Assembly: GCA_045046905.1 (NCBI GenBank)
Contig: JASFYU010000173.1
Location: 1-11,030, forward strand
From: JASFYU01 sp045046905
Lineage (GTDB): Bacteria > Bacteroidota > Bacteroidia > Flavobacteriales > Flavobacteriaceae
Direction of reading: 5' to 3'
DNA: 11,030 nucleotides
Shown: positions 1 to 7,057 of the stretch, in pieces
Layout: the number at the start of each line of letters is the position of its first letter
How positions within the stretch are numbered: position 1 is the stretch's first letter
Translations under genes and position numbers: made by a program
Notes under the pieces: generated by a model
Told to the model about the DNA's origin: nothing
Seen by the model: the letters and a program-made list of their open reading frames with translations, nothing else
The model's database searches: none

Positions 1-20
1 CTTTTAAACGGTCTTTTTTT
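1..20 (+). terminator. Possible 3' arm and T-tract of a terminator cut by the window edge
   Basis: The window opens with AAACGGTC followed by an uninterrupted run of T. This is what the descending arm and U-tract of an intrinsic terminator for a plus-strand gene to the left would look like. The matching GACCGTTT arm would lie outside the window, so the hairpin cannot be seen. Read on the other strand, the same bases lie just beyond the rsmG stop codon, but no T-tract follows in that direction. Confidence 0.3.
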
Positions 21-35
21 TGTTTTAAACCGCAG

Positions 36-671
36 TTACCCCTTATATTTTATGGGCAGGTACGCCACTTTTTTGGTTTCAAAGAAGTCATCTTTAAAAT
101 AATCTTTCAAATTAAAAATTTGAACGGTTTTGTACTCCTGCAGCTCTTCGGTCAGGTCACCCCCTTTTAGGTACAGTATGCCGTTTCGTCGCTCATGAAC
201 CGATTCTTTCTTTATTCGTCCTTTTATCCACCTGACAAAAGTAGGCATGGCCGCAACCGCCCTACTGACCACAAAATCAAATTGCATATCCATATCCTCG
301 ACACGGGTATGAATGGCATTCACATTGCTGATTTCGAGGCCATCAACAACCTCCTGTACCACTTTAATTTTCTTTCCTATGGCATCGACCAAGGTAAACT
401 GTGTTTCAGGAAATAATATCGCCAGGGGTATACCCGGAAAACCACCCCCAGTACCCACATCCAATACTGAAACTTCTGGTTTAAACTGTTGTATTTTGGC
501 TATTCCAAGAGAATGAAGTACGTGTCGAAGATACAGTTCTTCAATATCTTTACGCGAAACTACATTTATCTTTTGGTTCCAATCTTTGTATAAATCCTCA
601 AGTTGTAAAAACTGCCTATGTTGCAATTCAGATAAATCGGGGAAATATTCGAATAGTATCTTGGCCTTCAT
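36..671 (-). CDS. rsmG: 16S rRNA (guanine-527-N7)-methyltransferase RsmG
   Basis: RsmG (GidB) uses S-adenosylmethionine to methylate N7 of G527 (E. coli numbering) in the 530 loop of 16S rRNA; in other bacteria its loss gives low-level streptomycin resistance. With the start chosen here the protein has 211 residues, normal for the family. Visible family features are the block INVVSRKD (35-42) with RHVLHSL (49-55), the glycine-rich SAM loop VLDVGTGGGFPGIP (69-82), an acidic residue at the end of the next strand (D96), SRAVA (136-140) and LKGG (168-171). An in-frame ATG 12 codons upstream (base 707) would give 223 residues. The downstream ATG at 671 is preferred because MKAKILFEYFPDLSELQ resembles the usual RsmG N-terminus and because a candidate -7 box (690-697) lies between the two starts. 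The gene is divergent from the desaturase across about 120 bp. Identity is secure; only the start is uncertain. Confidence 0.95.
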   Translation of the reverse strand: MKAKILFEYFPDLSELQHRQFLQLEDLYKDWNQKINVVSRKDIEELYLRHVLHSLGIAKIQQFKPEVSVLDVGTGGGFPGIPLAILFPETQFTLVDAIGKKIKVVQEVVDGLEISNVNAIHTRVEDMDMQFDFVVSRAVAAMPTFVRWIKGRIKKESVHERRNGILYLKGGDLTEELQEYKTVQIFNLKDYFKDDFFETKKVAYLPIKYKG

Positions 672-689
672 GCTTATCTTTGTTTTTGA

Positions 690-697
690 CAAAAATA
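690..697 (-). promoter_or_regulatory. Candidate Bacteroidetes -7 box for rsmG
   Basis: On the minus strand this octamer reads TATTTTTG, an exact match to the Bacteroidetes -7 consensus TAnnTTTG. It lies about 18 bases upstream of the preferred rsmG start at 671, implying a very short leader. A -33 TTG exists at 713-715 (minus strand), but the spacing of 15 bases is shorter than the usual 19-21, so support comes mainly from the -7 match in AT-rich DNA. Confidence 0.3.
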
Positions 698-765
698 ATA
701 TATTCACAGGCGCAAAATACTTTACTTTTAATAGAACTATTCGATTATTAAAAACGTATTTACGT

Positions 766-773
766 TATCTTTA
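766..773 (+). promoter_or_regulatory. Weak candidate -7 box for the desaturase gene
   Basis: TATCTTTA differs from the Bacteroidetes -7 consensus TAnnTTTG only in the last base. It ends 18 bases before the desaturase ATG at 792. No good -33 TTG is found at the expected distance. A full-consensus TATCTTTG also occurs at 675-682, but it lies over the rsmG start region and would give a leader of about 100 bases. Either could be chance. Confidence 0.2.
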
Positions 774-791
774 CATAAAGATATGTAGCAT

Positions 792-1892
792 ATGGATTCC
801 AAAGCCATTCGATTTTCAAGAAAAGATTCTACCAAATTCTTCAAAACATTGAACCAAAGGGTCAATGATTATTTTAAAGAAAATAAAATTAAGAAAACAG
901 GTGATTGGCGACTCCATTTAAAGACCGCCATTATGTTCGCACTCTTTTTGACTCCCTATTTTTTAATACTGACATTGGGGCTACCAAATTGGGCCAATTT
1001 TTTACTCACCATAGTAATGGGAGTAGGCATGGCTGGGGTAGGCATGAACGTAATGCATGATGGAAATCATGGTTCTTATTCTACCAAAAAATGGGTAAAT
1101 AGCCTTATGGGTGGCAGCATTTATATATTAGCTGGTAATGTGTACAACTGGCAAGTACAGCACAATGTACTACACCATACCTATACCAATATTCAAGGGC
1201 ATGATGAAGATTTGGATGCCGGTCGTATTCTACGATTCTCGAAACACACAAAATGGCGAAAATACCATAGGTTTCAGCACTTTTATTCCATTTTATTATA
1301 TGGGCTACTGACCTTTAACTGGGCCATTACTACAGATTTTCAACAAATGTACCGGTATACCAAAAGAAAGCTATCTTATGGCGAATTCCCCAATCCTGTA
1401 GTCAATTGGAGTAAAATGGTCATCTTCAAATTAATCTACCTAACCATATGGGTTATCTTGCCATTGATTATCTTAGATATTGCATGGTGGAAATTATTAA
1501 TTGGCTTCTTTGTTATGCACTATGTTGCAGGAGTAATCCTTAGTGTAGTATTTCAATTGGCCCATGTTATTGACCAAGCCGATACCCCGCTTCCTGATGA
1601 AGATGGAAATATCAAAAACACTTGGGTGGTTCACCAACTCTTCACGACCGTTAATTTCGGAACTAAAAATCGCATCGTAAATTGGTTTACAGGAGGGCTG
1701 AACCACCAAGTGGAGCACCATATTTTTCCGAACATAAGTCATGTACATTACACAAAAATTTCAAAAATTGTGAAACAGACGGCCAAGGAGTTTAATTTGC
1801 CCTACAATGAATATAAAACGACAAGAAAAGCAATAATTTCGCACTTCAAACATTTAAAGGAATTGGGCAAACGACCAGCTTTACAGTATTAA
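792..1892 (+). CDS. Membrane fatty acid desaturase (acyl-CoA/acyl-lipid type)
   Basis: This 366-residue integral membrane protein belongs to the FA_desaturase superfamily, di-iron enzymes that use O2 to introduce double bonds into acyl chains. All three histidine boxes are present: HDGNH (89-93, HxxxH), HNVLHH (124-129, HxxxHH) and QVEHH (306-310, QxxHH, inside GGLNHQVEHHIFP). QLAHVID (255-261) carries a further conserved histidine. Hydrophobic stretches near 45-62, 67-85, 212-232 and 236-253 form the membrane pairs, with the boxes on the cytosolic side. The QxxHH form of the third box is seen in front-end and related acyl-lipid desaturases, but no cytochrome b5 domain is fused at either end, so an external ferredoxin or similar donor must supply electrons. 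Regiospecificity and substrate (CoA, ACP or lipid) cannot be read from the sequence. The start at 792 gives a normal soluble N-terminus. No terminator is evident after the stop, so read-through into the aminotransferase 175 bp downstream is possible. Confidence 0.93.
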   Translation: MDSKAIRFSRKDSTKFFKTLNQRVNDYFKENKIKKTGDWRLHLKTAIMFALFLTPYFLILTLGLPNWANFLLTIVMGVGMAGVGMNVMHDGNHGSYSTKKWVNSLMGGSIYILAGNVYNWQVQHNVLHHTYTNIQGHDEDLDAGRILRFSKHTKWRKYHRFQHFYSILLYGLLTFNWAITTDFQQMYRYTKRKLSYGEFPNPVVNWSKMVIFKLIYLTIWVILPLIILDIAWWKLLIGFFVMHYVAGVILSVVFQLAHVIDQADTPLPDEDGNIKNTWVVHQLFTTVNFGTKNRIVNWFTGGLNHQVEHHIFPNISHVHYTKISKIVKQTAKEFNLPYNEYKTTRKAIISHFKHLKELGKRPALQY

Positions 1893-2067
1893 AATTTAGT
1901 AGCAACTTCGATATCTCATTCTAAAAAGCAAGAACCCGGCTCGACCGCATATTGTTAATTACTGGTATTGAAAATGCAACTCACGACTACTGAACATTCA
2001 AGAAAAAATCACGGGCAGAAAAGACAAAAGTCTTACTTATGACCCTCATTTTAAAGAACCATACGAA

Positions 2068-3255
2068 ATGAACGACCAATTATCTGAAAGAATCAATAAT
2101 GTAACTCCTTCTGCTACACTAGAAATGGCAGCAAAAGCCAGAGAGTTACGAGCTTCAGGAAAAGACATTATAGGACTAAGTTTAGGAGAACCCGATTTTA
2201 ACACACCCGATTACATTAAGGATGCGGCAATACAAGCCGTACAAGACGGCTATAATTCATATTCTCCAGTAGATGGCTATGTTGAGCTAAAAGATGCTAT
2301 TATCACCAAGTTCAATCGCGATAATGGCCTTAGTTACGACCGTTCGCAAATTGTAGTTTCTACCGGGGCAAAACAATCACTGTACAATGTAGCTCAAGTG
2401 ATTTTAAACAAGGGTGATGAGGTTATTCTACCCTGCCCGTATTGGGTCAGCTATAGCGATATTATAAAACTAGCCGATGGTGTTCCTGTAGAAGTTGCAA
2501 CATCAATCGAAAGTGATTTCAAAATGACCGCCGCACAATTGGAGGCCGCTATTACCCCAAAGACCAAAATGCTTTGGTACAGTTCGCCTTGTAACCCAAG
2601 TGGATCTATATATAGCAGAGAAGAATTGAGGGCCCTTGCAGATGTACTTCAAAAACATCCTCAAATTATTGTAGTCAGTGATGAAATATACGAGCACATA
2701 AATTACGGTGTAACCGCACATGCATCTATGGCTTCTTTCGAAGACATGTATGATCGTACCGTTACAATAAACGGAGTGGCAAAAGCTTTTGCTATGACCG
2801 GTTGGCGTATTGGCTATATTGGAGCTCCGACATATATTGCCCGTGCCACGAACAAACTTCAGGGCCAAGTAACCAGTGGTGCCAACTGTATTGCTCAACG
2901 CGCCGTAATCACAGCACTTACCGAATCTCCTAGCCGTATAAAATATATGGTCGATGAATTCAAGGAACGCAGAAAACTAATCCTAGGCCTACTCAACGCC
3001 ATTGATGGTTTTAAATGCAATGAACCCGAAGGTGCCTTTTATGTTTACCCTGATGTTACGGCCTATTTTGGAAAAACGCTTAAAGACACAACCATCAACA
3101 ATGCCTCTGACTTTTCAATGTATTTATTAGAACATGCCAATGTCGCCACCGTAACGGGCGATGCTTTTGGCAATGGCAATTGTATTCGTATTTCGTATGC
3201 GGCATCAGAAAAAGACTTACGAGAAGCCGTCAAGAGGATTAAAGCGGTTTTGTAA
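2068..3255 (+). CDS. Class I PLP-dependent aminotransferase, aspartate aminotransferase type
   Basis: A 395-residue fold-type I aminotransferase of the subgroup containing the Thermus aspartate aminotransferase; the expected reaction is aspartate plus 2-oxoglutarate to oxaloacetate plus glutamate. The PLP Schiff-base lysine is K239 in AKAFAMTGWRIGY. Other visible active-site residues are W126 in PYWVSY (stacks on the ring), N176 in NPSG, D205 and Y208 in SDEIYEH, R247 in GWRIGY, and R374 in IRISYA (binds the substrate alpha-carboxylate). Alanine precedes the PLP lysine where many relatives have serine; from memory the Thermus enzyme has the same AKAFAMTGWR. K102 in GAKQSLYN aligns with a Thermus lysine linked to recognition of the distal carboxylate, favouring an acidic substrate, although related enzymes also act on prephenate or aromatic amino acids. 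The ATG at 2068 follows an A-rich stretch and gives a typical N-terminus. A strong terminator follows the stop. The family is certain; the aspartate specificity is inferred. Confidence 0.93.
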   Translation: MNDQLSERINNVTPSATLEMAAKARELRASGKDIIGLSLGEPDFNTPDYIKDAAIQAVQDGYNSYSPVDGYVELKDAIITKFNRDNGLSYDRSQIVVSTGAKQSLYNVAQVILNKGDEVILPCPYWVSYSDIIKLADGVPVEVATSIESDFKMTAAQLEAAITPKTKMLWYSSPCNPSGSIYSREELRALADVLQKHPQIIVVSDEIYEHINYGVTAHASMASFEDMYDRTVTINGVAKAFAMTGWRIGYIGAPTYIARATNKLQGQVTSGANCIAQRAVITALTESPSRIKYMVDEFKERRKLILGLLNAIDGFKCNEPEGAFYVYPDVTAYFGKTLKDTTINNASDFSMYLLEHANVATVTGDAFGNGNCIRISYAASEKDLREAVKRIKAVL

Positions 3256-3326
3256 GGATCAAAGAAACTCCTTCGAAAATCAATACGTAAGATTCACCGA
3301 CCATACCAGTCTGTTTAATACAAATG

Positions 3327-3362
3327 AGCACATAGAAACCTTATGTTTTCATGTGCTTTTTT
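3327..3362 (+). terminator. Intrinsic terminator after the aminotransferase gene
   Basis: AGCACATAGAAAC (3327-3339) pairs with GTTTTCATGTGCT (3345-3357) across the five-base loop CTTAT, with one A-C mismatch and one G-T wobble in a 13-position stem. Six T follow directly (3357-3362). It lies 72 bases after the aminotransferase stop and separates that gene from the convergent bestrophin gene, which ends at 3385. The hairpin could act weakly on the opposite strand too, but only a short broken T stretch follows there. Confidence 0.85.
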
Positions 3363-3384
3363 CATTTCATTGGTTTTTGTCGCA

Positions 3385-4407
3385 CTAAAGCATAATATTA
3401 TGTTCTCCTGTAGGCTCTATGGGCTTTGGCAAATCAGTTTCATCTAACATTTGTCTAATATCGATTTCTATGGATCTTGCCATTGTAGTAATAGGCACAT
3501 CATTGTAGAGCCCCTCAAAAGGGTTTTCAGAATATTCCCCTATCATTTCCATCAAGATAAAAACCCAAGAGACCAACATGGTAAAGGGGATTGAAAACAA
3601 AGCAGAATACGAATGATTGAAATCTCCAAAAATATTTAGCATCCCAAAGGGTAATAGAAAAATAAAAATCCATACAAAGATGTAATTTACGGTAGCATAT
3701 TGTCTTGGAAAGGGGAAGTTTTTTATTCGTTCTGATTTACCTTGCAGGCTATAGAATTCTCCTAGCATTTTCTCTAATTCCATATGTCTGAAATCTTCAA
3801 TTTGTTTATTTAGCTTAAGCGCTAACAAGGCTTTTGATTGAATACTAATTAGGTGCGACGCTACATTACCCTTTGACATAACGTACTCAAATTCTGCTTC
3901 TGATATATACGGTTTTAGCTGATCAAAATGACTGTCTTCATGATACACACCTCCCATTTTTCGCAAGGCATCGTCTAGTTTCGCAGAATGCTCCCATGGC
4001 TTGGGTATTCTCAGTTGATAGGTTAATGCCTTCAACCAAGCCACATGTCTATGTATTACGGTTTTATGAATTTCATGAAGTTCTTCCTCTGACAGTTTCT
4101 CTTTAGAAAATTCATTGGTGATAAAATCTCTAGACATTATTGTAAATGTTCTTGAAGCATTCACAATACCTCCCCAAATTTTTCTGGCCTCCCATAATCT
4201 ATCATACGATGAATTATTCTTAAACCCCAAATAAAAGGAAACTGCAATACCTATTAAGGCAATTGGCTGCCAAGGAATCGCCAACCATGTATAACCCATG
4301 TACTTATACAACAACACAGGAATGCTGTCTATGACTACAAAATAAAACAAATATTTTTTACTCCATTTTATAACACCAAAAAAGGGGTATCTTTTTCCAA
4401 TATACAT
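3385..4407 (-). CDS. Bestrophin-family anion channel (UPF0187/YneE type)
   Basis: This 340-residue protein belongs to the bestrophin family, whose bacterial members form pentameric inner-membrane ion channels. Family marks are FKNNSSYDRLWEARKIWG (62-79) after the second hydrophobic segment and, near the C-terminus, ENPFEGLYNDVPI (294-306), the acidic region that forms the Ca2+-clasp in animal bestrophins, followed by a helix with IEIDIRQML. Hydrophobic segments lie at about 20-36, 45-62, 238-258 and 268-290, the four-helix pattern expected, with a long charged cytosolic domain (about 86-235) between the second and third. At 340 residues it is somewhat longer than many bacterial homologues of about 300. 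It is an isolated minus-strand gene converging on the aminotransferase; 254 bp separate it from rlmF upstream. The ion carried and the physiological role are unknown; chloride or another small anion is the family expectation. Confidence 0.9.
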   Translation of the reverse strand: MYIGKRYPFFGVIKWSKKYLFYFVVIDSIPVLLYKYMGYTWLAIPWQPIALIGIAVSFYLGFKNNSSYDRLWEARKIWGGIVNASRTFTIMSRDFITNEFSKEKLSEEELHEIHKTVIHRHVAWLKALTYQLRIPKPWEHSAKLDDALRKMGGVYHEDSHFDQLKPYISEAEFEYVMSKGNVASHLISIQSKALLALKLNKQIEDFRHMELEKMLGEFYSLQGKSERIKNFPFPRQYATVNYIFVWIFIFLLPFGMLNIFGDFNHSYSALFSIPFTMLVSWVFILMEMIGEYSENPFEGLYNDVPITTMARSIEIDIRQMLDETDLPKPIEPTGEHNIML

Positions 4408-4628
4408 AGCCGTTTCTTTAAAAAATCAATACTTGTCGCATTAATTCATAGCCTAAATCTTAGGTCGAACTCAGGTTTAAAGATATGGAATCTTAAATTA
4501 CCGCCTTAGCTAAGCTGGCCTGGCAACAAGAAAGTGAGTTTTTGGTTAAGAGCCATGCAGAAACCTATCGACTCCAAATTCTTTTATAGTTTTATACCCC
4601 AAACTAGATTAGGGCTTTTCATAGAATC

Positions 4629-4654
4629 CTTGGCAAACACATGCCTATTCCAAG
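4629..4654 (-). terminator. Weak inverted repeat downstream of rlmF
   Basis: CTTGG (4629-4633) and CCAAG (4650-4654) are inverted repeats, and an alternative inner pairing GGCA/TGCC (4632-4635 with 4642-4645) competes with them. The element begins eight bases past the rlmF stop codon, where a terminator would be expected, but there is no T-tract on the minus strand. In the rest of the 4408-4661 gap I see only short palindromes (CTTAGCTAAG at 4505-4514, and CCTAA/TTAGG at 4452-4464) and no gene. Confidence 0.25.
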
Positions 4655-4661
4655 AAAGTGT

Positions 4662-5618
4662 TTACCATCTTGTTTCTCTCCATACTTTTTGCTCCGCACT
4701 AGAAAGAAATGTCCAAGCAACAATTCGACTAGATTTATTAGCTGTTCCCATTGGAATGGTTTTGACCTGATTTGTTTTAATTTTTTCTAATAGCTTATAT
4801 ATTCCTTTAAGGTTAGATTGTTTTGATACTAAGGTTGAAAACCAATAACAGTTTTTAGCGATTTTTTTACTTCCTCCAATCATATTCTGAATAAATTGAT
4901 ATTCTCCACCATCACATATAAGTTCATTGCTAATTCCTGCAAAATTGAGTGTAGGTGTTTTTACTTTTCTCCCCGAAAGATTCTTTATTTTTCTTCGGGT
5001 TCCTTTTTGGGCATCTTCAAGCGAAGAATGAAAAGGAGGATTACATATGGTTAAATCAATTTTATCGTCATTGCCAAGTATGCCATGAAAAATAGATGTA
5101 GAATTTTTTTGCAATCTACATTCAACCTTATCTTTAAGCGATGCATTAGAATTGACAATATTCTGAGCCGATACAATCGATTTTGGATCAATATCAGATC
5201 CAATAAATTGCCAGTCGTATTCTGTAACTCCAATAATTGGGTAAATACAACTAGCCCCTATACCAATATCAAGACATGTAATTTTATCGCCAAATGGAAT
5301 CTTACCCAAATTGTTTTCGCCTAATAAATCAGCCATATGATGAATATAATCGGCTCTACCCGGTATTGGCGGGCATAAATTTTCATCGGGGAACTCCCAG
5401 CATTCTATACCATAATAATGGTTCAGTATTGCTTTATTTAAAAGTTTTACCGCTAATGGGTTTGAAAAATCGATTGAATCGACCCCGATTTTATTAGGCT
5501 TAATGAAAATTTTTAATTCAGGATTAGCGATTACTAATGCACTTAAATCATATCTTTCTCGGTTTTTGTTTCGAGAATGTAGTCTTGCTTTTTCCTGTTT
5601 ATTTTTCTCTGAAGACAT
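4662..5618 (-). CDS. rlmF: 23S rRNA (adenine-1618-N6)-methyltransferase RlmF
   Basis: RlmF transfers a methyl group from SAM to N6 of A1618 (E. coli numbering) in 23S rRNA. The 318-residue protein shows the family order: a basic start (LHSRNKNRERYD, 13-24), LVIANPELKIFI (28-39), the block PGRADYIHHMADLL (86-99), the SAM-binding motif LDIGIGASCIYPIIG (116-130) with GSDID (140-144), the catalytic NPPF (193-196) typical of N6-adenine and related amino-methyltransferases, and the C-terminal block GTANKSSRIVAWTF (291-304). Length matches E. coli RlmF (about 308). The ATG at 5618 gives the usual lysine- and arginine-rich N-terminus. The gene appears monocistronic, with 93 bp to the serine hydrolase upstream and 254 bp to the bestrophin gene downstream. 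No consensus -7 box is seen in the short upstream gap, so read-through from the serine hydrolase gene is possible. By hand count some lines of this gene are AT-rich, but the motif set is complete. Confidence 0.94.
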   Translation of the reverse strand: MSSEKNKQEKARLHSRNKNRERYDLSALVIANPELKIFIKPNKIGVDSIDFSNPLAVKLLNKAILNHYYGIECWEFPDENLCPPIPGRADYIHHMADLLGENNLGKIPFGDKITCLDIGIGASCIYPIIGVTEYDWQFIGSDIDPKSIVSAQNIVNSNASLKDKVECRLQKNSTSIFHGILGNDDKIDLTICNPPFHSSLEDAQKGTRRKIKNLSGRKVKTPTLNFAGISNELICDGGEYQFIQNMIGGSKKIAKNCYWFSTLVSKQSNLKGIYKLLEKIKTNQVKTIPMGTANKSSRIVAWTFLSSAEQKVWRETRW

Positions 5619-5656
5619 GATTTACTTGGCTTATTATATATAGATTTTCAATTAGC

Positions 5657-5693
5657 ACTACCCCTTAATTTTTTAATTGCACATAAGGGGAGT
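5657..5693. repeat. Ten-base-pair inverted repeat between the serine hydrolase and rlmF
   Basis: CCCCTTA (5661-5667) pairs perfectly with TAAGGGG (5684-5690). Beyond a single bulged A (5660), ACT (5657-5659) pairs with AGT (5691-5693), making ten base pairs around a 16-base AT-rich loop. It lies 18 bases past the serine hydrolase stop and 38 bases before the rlmF start, both on the minus strand. It could terminate the serine hydrolase transcript or stabilise its 3' end, but no T-tract follows on either strand. A protein-binding site for rlmF control is an alternative. Confidence 0.55.
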
Positions 5694-5711
5694 CTGCGCA
5701 GTTGACATTAG

Positions 5712-6818
5712 TTATTTTTCAATAGTTTTCATTAACTCAGGAGACAAGCTGGCAATATTGCTAGTTAATTCGCCTAGTACTGATATATTTGATAAGATAA
5801 TAACTCCATTTTTAGTTTTGGTATTTATTATCATAGAAGATGTATACCCTCCTGTTCCACCATTATGCCAATGCCACTCTGCCCCAGATTCTGATTTAAC
5901 TAAACCCCATGCTAATCCCATTGAATAATTATCACTCACTTTAAAAAAATTTGTTCTTGTTAATTCTAATTCTTTGTTAGAGCTGTCAAATTGAGCAATT
6001 GCAAATTTTGATAAATCTTGTGCCGTAGATAAAATTCCACCCGCTCCCATATGTGCAGATAAATCCCAGTTAGGAACTACTTTTCCAATATCATTAAGAC
6101 CTTTTATTAATCTGTCCTCAATTTTATTACGGTTTGTTGTTGAGTTTTTCATTTGATATTTAGAAAATATTTTTGTTTGAAGCAACTTTTCATAGGTAGT
6201 ATTATCAATTACACTTAGTGAATAGCCAAGCAAACCAAAACCTAAATTAGAATAATCACATTTTATTCCTGGTTTATTCGATAGCTTAAGTTTGTTTATG
6301 AGGTAATTCCTTAATTTTTCTTCTCCGTAATCCTTATAAGGGTTTTCTAAACTTAGAGATGGTGAACTTAGACTTTCTGGCACTCTAGGAAGTCCAGAAG
6401 TATGGGTTGCCAGTTGTTCAAATGATATCTCTATACTATCTTTTAAATAAAAATCTAGATAATTATTGATGTTTCCTTTTAGTTCTACCTGCCTGTCTAT
6501 TATAAAATTAGAAAGCAAAGTAGCCGTAAATACTTTAGTTATTGACCCTATCTCAAATACATCCGTATAATTATTAATTGTCAAAATAGAGTCTTTGATT
6601 CGTTTTATGCCATAAAAGTTTACTTTCCCATTTTCAATAATTGCAATAGAAACTTGTGCTTGATTCGGAAGCCTTTTTACTTTTTCATAAATTAATTCAA
6701 ATTGTATTTTTGTAATGGAATTTTCTTGTTTTTTTTGAGCGTCAATAGCTTCTATAACTTGACTAATCCCATTTTTATGGGTAAAAATCAGAAGTATTAT
6801 TAAAAGATAGTTTTTCAT
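5712..6818 (-). CDS. Secreted serine hydrolase, class C beta-lactamase/esterase fold
   Basis: This 368-residue protein belongs to the serine beta-lactamase-like family (PF00144 type), which includes AmpC enzymes, D-amino acid peptidases and esterases. The catalytic pattern is complete: SITK (92-95, SxxK nucleophile and base), YSN (189-191, YxN) and HNGG (318-321, the HxG equivalent of KTG), with the family block LATHTSGLP (136-144). Residues 1-19 form a signal peptide with a hydrophobic core and probable cleavage before Q20; there is no lipobox cysteine, so it should be periplasmic or released rather than a lipoprotein. Residues 20-50 are a charged linker before the catalytic domain. The HxG rather than KTG motif and the general character favour an esterase or peptidase over a true beta-lactamase; the substrate is unknown. 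The gene is clearly more AT-rich than trkH, trkA and menG (hand counts of three lines give 20-30% GC, against 42-48% for three trkH/trkA lines). This suggests recent acquisition or relaxed composition. Confidence 0.9.
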   Translation of the reverse strand: MKNYLLIILLIFTHKNGISQVIEAIDAQKKQENSITKIQFELIYEKVKRLPNQAQVSIAIIENGKVNFYGIKRIKDSILTINNYTDVFEIGSITKVFTATLLSNFIIDRQVELKGNINNYLDFYLKDSIEISFEQLATHTSGLPRVPESLSSPSLSLENPYKDYGEEKLRNYLINKLKLSNKPGIKCDYSNLGFGLLGYSLSVIDNTTYEKLLQTKIFSKYQMKNSTTNRNKIEDRLIKGLNDIGKVVPNWDLSAHMGAGGILSTAQDLSKFAIAQFDSSNKELELTRTNFFKVSDNYSMGLAWGLVKSESGAEWHWHNGGTGGYTSSMIINTKTKNGVIILSNISVLGELTSNIASLSPELMKTIEK

Positions 6819-6914
6819 TGATTTGGTTCATATTTTAGTAAAGCCTAACATACAATATCTCCAATAAATATACTGATATCCCTTTATATTCGGAAAAGAA
6901 ATAAAGGAGGAGTG

Positions 6915-6985
6915 TCTGAAACGTTTTGCTTTACGTCTTTGCGTAGTGTTCTCTGAGCCTGTCGCAACGATAGGAAGCCCACTTT
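6915..6985. repeat. Repeat-like intergenic sequence upstream of the serine hydrolase
   Basis: The gap from 6819 to 7057 is 239 bp and holds no convincing gene. Within it, CTTTACGTCTTTGCGTAG (6929-6946) and CTCTGAGCCTGTCGCAACG (6951-6969) resemble two types of short dispersed intergenic sequence I have seen in Bacteroidetes genomes: TTTGCGT-rich runs and CTGAGCTTGTCGAAG palindromic cores. Neither occurs a second time in this window, so calling it a repeat is an inference from resemblance only. Confidence 0.3.
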
Positions 6986-7030
6986 GTGATTCAGGTAGGC
7001 GAATCGCTTATCACCAAAATGAACAGATTT

Positions 7031-7052
7031 CGTCACTTTATTTGCACTGACG
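7031..7052 (-). terminator. Weak hairpin just after the trkH stop codon
   Basis: CGTCA (7031-7035) and TGACG (7048-7052) can pair around a 12-base loop, five bases beyond the trkH stop on the minus strand. The stem is only five to six base pairs, with no T-tract, so it is at best a weak terminator or 3'-end structure for the trkA-trkH transcript. Confidence 0.25.
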
Positions 7053-7057
7053 GCTTA

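Noticed and set aside
1893..2067. Hairpin AAGAC-AAAA-GTCTT (2021-2034) as a desaturase terminator or aminotransferase operator
   Set aside because: It has a five-base-pair stem, no T-tract and sits nearer the next gene; too weak to call.
3161..3388. Open frame of 75 codons overlapping the end of the aminotransferase gene
   Set aside because: It is an out-of-frame shadow that runs through the strong terminator at 3327-3362.
4534..4770. Open frame of 78 codons on the plus strand between the bestrophin gene and rlmF
   Set aside because: It overlaps the rlmF C-terminus antisense, shows no family features, and has no promoter or usual start context.
5712..6818. Calling the serine hydrolase a true beta-lactamase resistance gene
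   Set aside because: The SxxK/YxN/HxG set is shared with esterases and peptidases; the third motif is HNGG rather than KTG, so the sequence alone does not support antibiotic hydrolysis.
6868..7049. Stretch open for over 50 codons on the plus strand in the gap between the serine hydrolase and trkH
   Set aside because: It has no ATG near its beginning and the translation has no recognised domain; more likely repeat-like non-coding DNA.
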